Shown in pieces: positions 57,569 to 64,000 of a DNA stretch of 64,000 nt. The notes below the pieces were generated by a model. It did no database searches, was not told the origin of the DNA, and was given only the letters and a program-made list of their open reading frames with translations. Numbering within the stretch: the stretch's first letter is position 1; every line of letters starts with the position of its first letter. The position numbers and the translations under genes are program-made. This DNA is from Sphingomonas quercus (GTDB lineage: Bacteria; Pseudomonadota; Alphaproteobacteria; Sphingomonadales; Sphingomonadaceae), in NCBI RefSeq assembly GCF_018863195.1, contig NZ_JAHKRT010000008.1, forward strand, positions 143,730 to 207,729, written 5' to 3'.

Positions 57569-58462
57569 TCAGTCCACCCAGTCCAGCCCGATCTCGCGAT
57601 AGAGGTCGCGGTCATCCGGCCAGTCCGGATCGACCTTGACGTGCAGGAACAGGTGGACCTTGCGGCCGAGCAGCTGCGCGAACTCCTCGCGTGCCGATTC
57701 CCCGATCGTGCGGATACGGGCGCCGGCCTTGCCGAGCACGATCGCCTTCTGGCTGGGGCGGGCGACCTTGATCTGCTGGTGGATCGCCACCGAACCGTCT
57801 CGCCGCTCCTCATATTTCTCGGTCTCGACGGCGCAGGCATAAGGAAGCTCGTCGTGGAGCTGGAGGTAGATCTGCTCGCGCGTCACCTCGGCGGCGAGCA
57901 TGCGGTCGGTGGCGTCCGACACCTGATCCTCGGGGAAATGCCACGGGCCTTCGGGCACCAGACCGGCAAGCATCGCCTTGAGGTCGGCGATGCCGTCGCC
58001 GGTGGCGGCAGAGACCATGAAGATGTGCAGCGGCTGCAGCGCCCGGTCCAGCTCGGTCGCCAGCGCGAACAGCGTTTCCTTGGCGGTCACGTCCACCTTG
58101 TTGAGGATGACGATGCGCGGCTCCTCGCGCTCGGCGATCGTTTCGACGAGGTTGCGGATGCGCTTGGTGAGGCCGGTCTTGGCGTCGACCACCAGCGCGA
58201 TGGCGTCAGCGTCCTGCGCCCCGCCCCACGCGGCGGCGACCATTGCCCGGTCGAAACGGCGCTCGGCCTCGAAGATGCCGGGGGTGTCGACGAGCAGGAT
58301 CTGGCTTTCGCCGGCCAGCGCGATGCCCATCAGCCGCACCCGCGTCGTCTGCGCCTTGGGGCTGACGATGGCCACCTTCTGCCCGACCAGCGCGTTGACG
58401 AGGGTGGATTTGCCGGCGTTCGGCGCGCCGACGATCGCGATCAGGCCGCAACGCTGTGTCAT
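57569..58462 (-). CDS. era: GTPase Era
   Basis: Era is a small GTPase that binds the 3' end of 16S rRNA during 30S assembly. The G1 motif is GAPNAGKST (12-20), G3 is DTPG, G4 is NKVD, and a C-terminal KH domain contains KAIVLGKAGARIRTIG. It has 297 residues. ATG 58462 overlaps the rnc stop as ATGA, so it is translationally coupled to RNase III. Confidence 0.97.
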   Translation of the reverse strand: MTQRCGLIAIVGAPNAGKSTLVNALVGQKVAIVSPKAQTTRVRLMGIALAGESQILLVDTPGIFEAERRFDRAMVAAAWGGAQDADAIALVVDAKTGLTKRIRNLVETIAEREEPRIVILNKVDVTAKETLFALATELDRALQPLHIFMVSAATGDGIADLKAMLAGLVPEGPWHFPEDQVSDATDRMLAAEVTREQIYLQLHDELPYACAVETEKYEERRDGSVAIHQQIKVARPSQKAIVLGKAGARIRTIGESAREEFAQLLGRKVHLFLHVKVDPDWPDDRDLYREIGLDWVD

Positions 58463-59133
58463 CGTCCTACCTCGCCAAGCAATGCCCGCGCCGCCGCCGT
58501 CTCGGCCTCCTGCTTGGAGGTGCCCTCGGCGCTGGCGGTGGCGCGGCCGGGGATTTCCACCGACACGGTAAAGCGCGGCGCATGATGCGGGCCGGCGCGA
58601 CCGACCAGCGCATAGACCGGCGGGCGGAAGCCCTTTTCCGCGGCCCATTCCTGCAGCGCCGATTTGGGATGCTTCGGCGCGCGATCCTGATGCTCGACAA
58701 GGTCGGCCCAGTGGCGGCGGACGAAATCGCGCGCCGCCTCCAGCCCGCCTTCGAGGAACAGCGCGCCGATCAGCGCCTCGACGACGTCTCCCAGCACATA
58801 GTCGCTGTCCGAGGCGCCATCGTCACGCGCCTGCTTGCCGAGGCGAACATGCGCGCCGACACTCATCGACCGGGCGATTTCGGCGCACGTCTCGCCGGAA
58901 ACCAGCGCGTTCAGCCGGCGCGACAATTTGCCCTCGGGCTCGTTTGGAAACAGCGCGTAGAGCCAGTCAGCCATGACCAGCCCGAGCACGCGATCGCCAA
59001 GGAATTCCAGCCGTTCATAGCTCTCTCCCGACGGGTGCGAGCCATGGGTGAGGGCGCGGATGAACGGCGCCGGATCGACCGGGCGGCGGCCAAGCGCCTG
59101 CTCCAGCCACGAGACAAGTGCGTCTTCGGACAT
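58459..59133 (-). CDS. rnc: Ribonuclease III
   Basis: RNase III is a double-strand-specific endoribonuclease for rRNA and mRNA processing. The signature ERLEFLGDRVLGLVM starts at residue 40. The second acidic motif, DVVEALIGALFLEGG, is intact, and a C-terminal dsRNA-binding domain ends in GTSKQEAETAAARALL. It has 224 residues. Many bacteria have lepB upstream of rnc; here a divergent pgi is found instead. Confidence 0.97.
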   Translation of the reverse strand: MSEDALVSWLEQALGRRPVDPAPFIRALTHGSHPSGESYERLEFLGDRVLGLVMADWLYALFPNEPEGKLSRRLNALVSGETCAEIARSMSVGAHVRLGKQARDDGASDSDYVLGDVVEALIGALFLEGGLEAARDFVRRHWADLVEHQDRAPKHPKSALQEWAAEKGFRPPVYALVGRAGPHHAPRFTVSVEIPGRATASAEGTSKQEAETAAARALLGEVGR

Positions 59134-59166
59134 TCGCGACGCCCTAGCGGATCATGGCGCCCGGCT

Positions 59167-59258
59167 CTAGGGTCTGATCGCAATAAGGCCAACAGCCGAC
59201 CACTCGTCGCAGGGGCAATCCCGGCATTGGCCTTGGCGCGTTCAGACCCTAGGTCTGA
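59167..59258. repeat. Symmetric two-part inverted repeat between rnc and pgi
   Basis: CTAGGGTCTGA (59167-59177), 7 bases, AAGGCCAA (59185-59192), 34-base centre, TTGGCCTT (59227-59234), 7 bases, TCAGACCCTAG (59242-59252). Both arm pairs are perfect and their spacing is the same on each side. The right end also makes TCAGACC-cta-GGTCTGA (59242-59258), an operator-like palindrome 33 bases before the pgi start. Confidence 0.6.
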
Positions 59259-59290
59259 TCGGGAGTGTTAACGAGTCGAGGAGGTCAGGG

Positions 59291-60802
59291 GTGACGGACG
59301 GAACGATCGAAGCCGCCTGGAAAGCGATCGAGGGCGAGGGCGCGGACACGCTCACGGCGCTGTTCGAGACGGAGCCGGATCGGCTGTCGCGGCTGGTGGT
59401 GGAGGAAGCGGGCATTCGCTTCGATTTCGCCAAGACGCATCTGTCGCGTGGCCTGCTCGACAAGTTCGTGGCGCTCGCCGAGGCGACCGGTTTCGCCAAG
59501 GCACGCGATGCGCTGTTCGCGGGCGAGGTAGTCAATACCAGCGAGGGCCGCGCCGCCGAGCATCCGGCCGAGCGCGGCTCGGGCGCGCCGGACAGCGTGG
59601 CGCGGGCGCGCAGCCTGCACCAGCGCATGCGCGCGCTGATCGACGCCATCGAGGCGGAGGCGATGGGCCCGATCGCGCATGTGCTGCACATCGGCATTGG
59701 CGGATCGGCGCTGGGGCCGCATCTGCTCATCGACGCGCTCGGCCGCGACGCCGATCGCTATGACGTGGAGGTCGTCTCCAATGTCGACGGCGCCGCGCTC
59801 GAGGCGGCGTTCCGCCGCTTCGATCCGCAGGCGACGCTCGTCGCCGTCGCCTCGAAGACCTTCACGACCACCGAGACGATGCTGAACGCGCGCTCGGCGC
59901 TGGCCTGGCTGGAGGAGGGCGGCGTCGAGGATCCGTTCGGGCGCGTCGTCGCGCTCACCGCAGCGCCGGACAAGGCGATCGAGTGGGGCGTCGACGAGAC
60001 GCGCATCCTGCCGTTCGGCGAAAGCGTCGGCGGGCGCTATTCGCTGTGGTCGTCGATCGGCTTCCCTGCGGCGCTGGCGCTCGGCTGGGACGGCTTCGAG
60101 TCCCTGCTCGAGGGCGCGGCGGCGATGGACCGCCATTTCCGGCTGGCCCCGCCGACCCGCAACGCCCCGCTGCTCGCCGCCTTCGTCGATCGGCTCTATG
60201 CCAATGTGAAGGGCTGCGAGACGCGCGGCCTGTTCGCCTATGACGAGCGGCTGCGCCTGCTGCCCTCCTACCTCCAGCAGCTGGAGATGGAATCGAACGG
60301 CAAGAGCGTGACCCGCGACGGCCAGCCCGTCGGTCGCGCCACCGCGCCAATCACCTGGGGCGGGGTCGGCACCGATGCCCAGCATGCCGTGTTCCAGCTG
60401 CTCCATCAGGGCACGCATCTGGTGCCGGTGGAGTTCATCGCCTCGATCGAGGCCGGCGATACGCTGGACGAGGCGCATCACCGCCAGCTGCTCGTCAACT
60501 GCTTCGCGCAAGGGGCGGCGCTGATGGCCGGCCGCGCCAATGCCGAGGATCCGGCCCGCGCCTATCCGGGCAACCGGCCGTCGACCACGCTGCTGCTCGA
60601 TCGTGTCGACCCGGCGACGCTCGGCGCGCTCATCGCCTTCTACGAGCACCGGACGTTCGCCAATGCCGCTCTGCTCGGCATCAATCCGTTCGATCAGTTC
60701 GGCGTGGAGCTTGGCAAGGAAATCGCGCGCAGCCTCGATTCCGGCGGCACCGACGCCTTCGACAGCTCGACCAAGGCACTGCTGGCAAGGATATCGGGCT
60801 GA
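59291..60802 (+). CDS. pgi: Glucose-6-phosphate isomerase
   Basis: This cytosolic enzyme interconverts glucose-6-P and fructose-6-P. The substrate phosphate-binding segment is IGIGGSALGP followed by ASKTFTTTETM; the second PGI signature region WGGVGTDAQHAVFQLLHQGTH is intact. At 503 residues it is slightly shorter than the E. coli enzyme. Translation starts at GTG 59291 behind a strong GAGGAGGT site. Confidence 0.96.
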   Translation: MTDGTIEAAWKAIEGEGADTLTALFETEPDRLSRLVVEEAGIRFDFAKTHLSRGLLDKFVALAEATGFAKARDALFAGEVVNTSEGRAAEHPAERGSGAPDSVARARSLHQRMRALIDAIEAEAMGPIAHVLHIGIGGSALGPHLLIDALGRDADRYDVEVVSNVDGAALEAAFRRFDPQATLVAVASKTFTTTETMLNARSALAWLEEGGVEDPFGRVVALTAAPDKAIEWGVDETRILPFGESVGGRYSLWSSIGFPAALALGWDGFESLLEGAAAMDRHFRLAPPTRNAPLLAAFVDRLYANVKGCETRGLFAYDERLRLLPSYLQQLEMESNGKSVTRDGQPVGRATAPITWGGVGTDAQHAVFQLLHQGTHLVPVEFIASIEAGDTLDEAHHRQLLVNCFAQGAALMAGRANAEDPARAYPGNRPSTTLLLDRVDPATLGALIAFYEHRTFANAALLGINPFDQFGVELGKEIARSLDSGGTDAFDSSTKALLARISG

Positions 60803-60805
60803 CCC

Positions 60806-61780
60806 TCAGCGGATGAAGGACAGGCGATTGCCGGCAATCTGTCGCAGCTCGGATCGGCTGAGGCCCAGCCGGGTGGTGATCAGGCCCCAGGTCTGGCCGA
60901 TGGATGGCATGCCCGGCGCGACCAGCAGATCAGAGCCGTAGAGCGTGCGGCTCGGGCCGATCTGCCGGATGCGCCGGGCGATGCGTTGCGCATCCTCGTC
61001 GCTGCTCTCCGGCGTGAAGATCGTCGCCATGTCGAACCAGGTCCGCCGGAGCCGTGGGTCGTGGCGCGCGACCGCTGCGGCGAAGACCGCCATCACTTCG
61101 TCCGCCTGCTCGGGATAACCCGGACCCGCCCCGCCGAAATGGGCGACGATGACGTCGCTGCCGGCGGCGCGCGGCAGCAGATGTTCGATGAACAGCGCGG
61201 CGTCGGGACCACCGAAATTCTCGCCCCCGCGAGCGCGCATGTGGACGAGGACAGGCGCGCCCGCCGCGCCGGCGGCTGCGAATATCTCCTCCATGCGCGC
61301 CAGATGCCGGGGGTTGCGCAGCGACACGCCGCTATTGCCGAAATGGAGCTTGAGGCCGATCATCCCGGGCAGCGCGAGGCAGCGCCGGATTTCGCGCAGG
61401 GCGTCGTCGCGTAGCGGGTTCACGCCGCAGAAGCCGACCAGCCTGCCGCCGCTGCCCGCGACCTCGGCTGACGTCCAGTCATTCTCCTCGCGGGTCAGCC
61501 GGTCCGGATCGGGCAGCCCCTTGCGCTCGTCGGCCATGCTGTAGCCGGTCGAAAGGACGACGGCGCGCTCCACCCCGGCTTCGTCCATGCGGCGGATCAG
61601 CGCCGCGGCGTCGAACACGGGCAGCGACACGATGCGCGAGAAGGCCGGGCTCACCAGATGCTGGTGATAGTCGACCCGCGGCGCACCGGACGGGGGCGAG
61701 GCCGGCGCCGCCGTCACCGGCGTAGCGGCGAACAGGGGAAAGAGGGCGAAGACGGCGAAGATGGCGCGGGCATGTGTCAT
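60806..61780 (-). CDS. Secreted amidohydrolase family protein
   Basis: This 324-residue protein has a signal peptide (residues 1-24, RAIFAVFALFPLFAATPVTAAPA), unusual for an amidohydrolase-2 type enzyme. Metal ligands are visible as HQH in DYHQHLVS, His in KLHFGNSG, His in HMRARGG or AHFGGAGPG, and Asp in YGSDLLVAP. The fold and final Asp suggest a decarboxylase or lactonase-like hydrolase. The substrate is unknown. Its stop lies 3 bases from the pgi stop (convergent). Confidence 0.83.
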   Translation of the reverse strand: MTHARAIFAVFALFPLFAATPVTAAPASPPSGAPRVDYHQHLVSPAFSRIVSLPVFDAAALIRRMDEAGVERAVVLSTGYSMADERKGLPDPDRLTREENDWTSAEVAGSGGRLVGFCGVNPLRDDALREIRRCLALPGMIGLKLHFGNSGVSLRNPRHLARMEEIFAAAGAAGAPVLVHMRARGGENFGGPDAALFIEHLLPRAAGSDVIVAHFGGAGPGYPEQADEVMAVFAAAVARHDPRLRRTWFDMATIFTPESSDEDAQRIARRIRQIGPSRTLYGSDLLVAPGMPSIGQTWGLITTRLGLSRSELRQIAGNRLSFIR

Positions 61781-61878
61781 AGTCACATAATACACCTTCT
61801 GCGCCAAGGCTCAATTCCAGCGCACGTCCGGGGGGCGATCACGCTGATCGGGTTTCGCCATTTGCGGTAACCGGGCTG

Positions 61879-61889
61879 AGACCCTAGGT
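61879..61889 (+). promoter_or_regulatory. Shared 11-base box upstream of gor
   Basis: AGACCCTAGGT is identical to 59244-59254 upstream of pgi, and both copies lie 30-37 bases before their start codons. Possible shared regulator or promoter element. Confidence 0.35.
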
Positions 61890-61919
61890 GGCTCCACCAC
61901 TGCCTTGCGGAGCGCTTGA

Positions 61920-63266
61920 ATGGCCGAGTTCGACTATGATCTTTTCGTCATCGGCGGCGGATCGGGCGGCGTGCGGGCCTCGCGGGTGGCGGCGGCCCAT
62001 GGCGCCAGGGTGGCGGTGGCCGAGGAATATCGCATCGGCGGCACCTGCGTGATCCGCGGCTGCGTGCCGAAGAAGCTGCTCATCTATGGCGCGCACTTCG
62101 CCGAGGACCTTGCCGATGCCCGCCGCTTTGGCTGGGACGTGCCGAAATGCGATTTCGAGTGGCCGGTGCTGCGCGACAATGTGCTGTCCGAAGTCACCCG
62201 GCTGGAGGGCATCTACGCCGAGATGATGGCGAATAACGGCGTCGCGCTGATCAAGGAGCGCGCCACCGTCACCGGCCCGCACGACATCCGTCTCGCCTCG
62301 GGCAGCACCGTCACCGCGCGGACCATCCTGGTCGCCACCGGCGCGCGGCCGGACGTGCCGGATGTGCCCGGGCACGAGCTGGGCATCACCTCCAACGAGG
62401 CCTTTCATCTGGAGCGACTGCCGCGCCGCATCGTCATCGCCGGCGGCGGCTATATCGCCAACGAGTTCGCCGGCATCTTCCACCAGCTCGGCGCGCATGT
62501 GATCCTGCTCAACCGCAGCGAGACGATCCTGCGCGGCTACGACCAGCAGGTCGTCGACCGGCTGATGCAGATCTCGACCGCCAAGGGCATTGAGTTCCGC
62601 TTCAATGCCGGGATGCAGAAGATCGAGAAGGACGATGCCGATTGCCTGCACGTCCATGTCACCAATCACGAGCCGATCGTCTGCGATGCGCTGATGTTTG
62701 CCACGGGCCGGCGCCCCAACACCGAGGGGCTGGGGCTGGAGACGGCCGGCGTCGAGCTGACCGGGCGCGGCGCGGTGAAGGTCGATGAGGATAATCGCTC
62801 GACCTGTCCCAGCATCTATGCCGTCGGCGACGTCACCGATCGCGTGCAGCTGACCCCGGTCGCCATCCGCGAGGGGCAGGCCTTTGCCGACACCGTGTTC
62901 GGCAACCGGCCGCATCGCGTCGATTATCACTGCATCCCGTCGGCGGTGTTCAGCCATCCGCCGCTGGCCGGCGTCGGCCTCACCGAGTCCGAGGCGCGTA
63001 ACAAATATGGCGCGGTGAAGGTCTACACTTCGGATTTCCGGCCGATGAAGAACGTGCTTGCCGGCCGCAATGAGCGCGCGCTCTACAAGATGGTCGTCCA
63101 TCCGGACAATGGCCGCATCCTCGGCCTGCACATGATCGGTCCCGATGCGCCGGAGATATTGCAGGCCGCGGCGGTGGCGGTGAAGGCGGGGCTCACCAAG
63201 GCGCAGTTCGACCAGACCATCGCGCTTCACCCGACAATGGCGGAGGAGCTGGTGCTGCTGCGTTAG
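61920..63266 (+). CDS. gor: Glutathione-disulfide reductase
   Basis: This FAD/NADPH enzyme keeps glutathione reduced in the cytosol. FAD motif VIGGGSGGVRA; redox pair C43/C48 in GGTCVIRGC; NADPH-binding region GGGYIANEFAG, followed by RSETILRGYD; C-terminal active-site His-Glu region ALHPTMAEE. It has 448 residues, normal for the alphaproteobacterial type. Its stop overlaps the stop of the convergent racemase gene. Confidence 0.95.
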   Translation: MAEFDYDLFVIGGGSGGVRASRVAAAHGARVAVAEEYRIGGTCVIRGCVPKKLLIYGAHFAEDLADARRFGWDVPKCDFEWPVLRDNVLSEVTRLEGIYAEMMANNGVALIKERATVTGPHDIRLASGSTVTARTILVATGARPDVPDVPGHELGITSNEAFHLERLPRRIVIAGGGYIANEFAGIFHQLGAHVILLNRSETILRGYDQQVVDRLMQISTAKGIEFRFNAGMQKIEKDDADCLHVHVTNHEPIVCDALMFATGRRPNTEGLGLETAGVELTGRGAVKVDEDNRSTCPSIYAVGDVTDRVQLTPVAIREGQAFADTVFGNRPHRVDYHCIPSAVFSHPPLAGVGLTESEARNKYGAVKVYTSDFRPMKNVLAGRNERALYKMVVHPDNGRILGLHMIGPDAPEILQAAAVAVKAGLTKAQFDQTIALHPTMAEELVLLR

Positions 63267-63946
63267 CCGGCGGACGCCAGCGCCAGCGTGGCGGCGACAA
63301 GGATGTCGGTGGTGCTGAGCAGCGGCGCCGCGACATCGCCGCCGTCGAGCACCAGCGGCACCTCCGTGCAGCCGGCGACGACCGCCTGGGCACCGGCATC
63401 GACGAGCGTGGCTGCGAATGCGGCCATCTCGGCGCGGGCCTTGGCGCTCGTGTCGCCGGCCTTGATGCGGTAGATCAGCGCCATGAAATGCGCTTGCGCC
63501 TCGGCCGGCAGCAGCACCGGCTCCGGCAGATAGGGCTGGTAAAGGCCGGCGGCGAGCGTACCGTCGACGGCGAGCAGGCCGACGCGGCGCGCCTCCGGGT
63601 GGCGGGCGGCGAGCGCGGCGCCGGTCTCCTCGATCATCGACACGAACGGGATCGAGACGGCGGCACGGATGTCAGCGGTATAGGCATGGGCGGCATTGCA
63701 CGGCATGGCGAGCAGCGTCGCGCCCTGCCTCTCCAGCCCACGGGCCATGCCGGCCAGCACCGGGCCGGGCGGGCTCGCCTCGCCGGCCGCGGCGCGGTTG
63801 CGATTGGGAACATGCGGGTTGCAGTCGACGAGGATGCGGTAATGATCCTCGTCGCGCTGGGCGGGGGTGGCGGCGAGCAGGCGGGCCATGAAGTCCACCG
63901 TCGCTGCCGGGCCCATGCCGCCCAATATGCCGATCACGCCCTTCAT
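63263..63946 (-). CDS. Aspartate/glutamate racemase family protein
   Basis: This 227-residue PLP-independent racemase has ILGGMGPAATVDFM at the N-terminus and the two catalytic cysteines C83 (MPCNAAH) and C193 (AGCTEVPL), so it should be active. The closest functional type is aspartate racemase (YgeA-like broad-specificity racemases are alternatives). ATG 63946 overlaps the upstream gene's stop as ATGA. Confidence 0.92.
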   Translation of the reverse strand: MKGVIGILGGMGPAATVDFMARLLAATPAQRDEDHYRILVDCNPHVPNRNRAAAGEASPPGPVLAGMARGLERQGATLLAMPCNAAHAYTADIRAAVSIPFVSMIEETGAALAARHPEARRVGLLAVDGTLAAGLYQPYLPEPVLLPAEAQAHFMALIYRIKAGDTSAKARAEMAAFAATLVDAGAQAVVAGCTEVPLVLDGGDVAAPLLSTTDILVAATLALASAG

Positions 63947-64000
63947 GCGCGGGTGGCCTCGTCGGCGACGAGCAGGTCGGCCTCTTCGCCGGCATGGCGC
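63943..64000 (-). CDS. C-terminal end of an unidentified protein
   Basis: The frame enters from the right edge and ends at TGA 63945-63943 with ..RHAGEEADLLVADEATRA. Only 18 residues are visible, too few to identify a family. The 4-base overlap with the racemase gene shows that the two are co-transcribed. Confidence 0.6.
   Translation of the reverse strand, partial: RHAGEEADLLVADEATRA

Overview
This window is a GC-rich, tightly packed stretch of bacterial chromosome. It most likely comes from a sphingomonad (order Sphingomonadales, Alphaproteobacteria; Sphingomonas-like). The grounds are a PEPxxWA-type C-terminal sorting motif (14064-14801), the order fur-plsC-miaB-phoH-ybeY-corC, a MucR/Ros regulator, the order mdh-sucD-sucA-sucB-lpd, and alphaproteobacterial forms of Fur and HslV. 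Nearly everything is core housekeeping. I see no insertion sequence, prophage, integron, CRISPR array or toxin-antitoxin island. The only RNA gene I recognise is tRNA-Pro(GGG).

Layout. 1-7500 (minus strand) is one long co-directional block: nfuA-like, a RutE-like nitroreductase, tsaB, rimI, mucR, fur, plsC, miaB, phoH, ybeY, and the start of corC. It covers Fe-S assembly, tRNA modification, ribosome/RNA maturation and metal regulation. 7500-14000 holds rhlE behind an unusually structured leader, a DedA protein, a zinc alcohol dehydrogenase, the HslUV protease, and two small conserved proteins (DUF486, DUF3297). 14000-16600 has a PEPxxWA-CTERM exported protein, a Tat-exported M24 peptidase and a small membrane protein. 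16700-26600 has tRNA-Pro, then yajC-secD-secF-Mth938-bamD-recN-(secreted HEXXH/TPR protein)-ligA. 26600-32700 has an orphan hybrid sensor kinase, phenylalanine hydroxylase, prmA, an SDR and a soluble chemotaxis transducer with a possible globin-like sensor.

32700-45240 is the TCA-cycle centre: sdhCDAB, zapE, mdh, sucD, sucA, sucB, lpd. Hairpins punctuate it (after sdhB, between mdh and sucD, and a strong terminator after lpd). sucC is not present. 45240-57500 is more mixed: a lipoprotein, an acyl-CoA dehydrogenase, a YtrA-type GntR repressor with a clear palindromic operator, a POT peptide transporter, a tandem-PAS hybrid kinase, a YbaK deacylase, an MFS exporter with a fused C-terminal domain, a lone receiver protein, a MATE exporter and an RBBP9-type hydrolase. 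57500-64000 has era and rnc (4-base overlap), divergent pgi, a secreted amidohydrolase, glutathione reductase, an Asp/Glu racemase and the tail of one more gene.

Most notable non-coding signals: three consecutive stem-loops in the rhlE leader (7642-7736); a symmetric two-part inverted repeat between rnc and pgi, whose core 11-mer recurs upstream of gor; a CTGT-N6-ACAG operator in front of the GntR gene; a possible general-stress (EcfG-type) promoter before a lipoprotein gene; and several dispersed intergenic palindromes. No obviously new multi-gene system is present. The best candidates for undescribed biology are these RNA and operator elements, the secreted HEXXH-TPR protein, and the chemotaxis transducer. 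All functional calls are from reading sequence and motifs; no database search was run.
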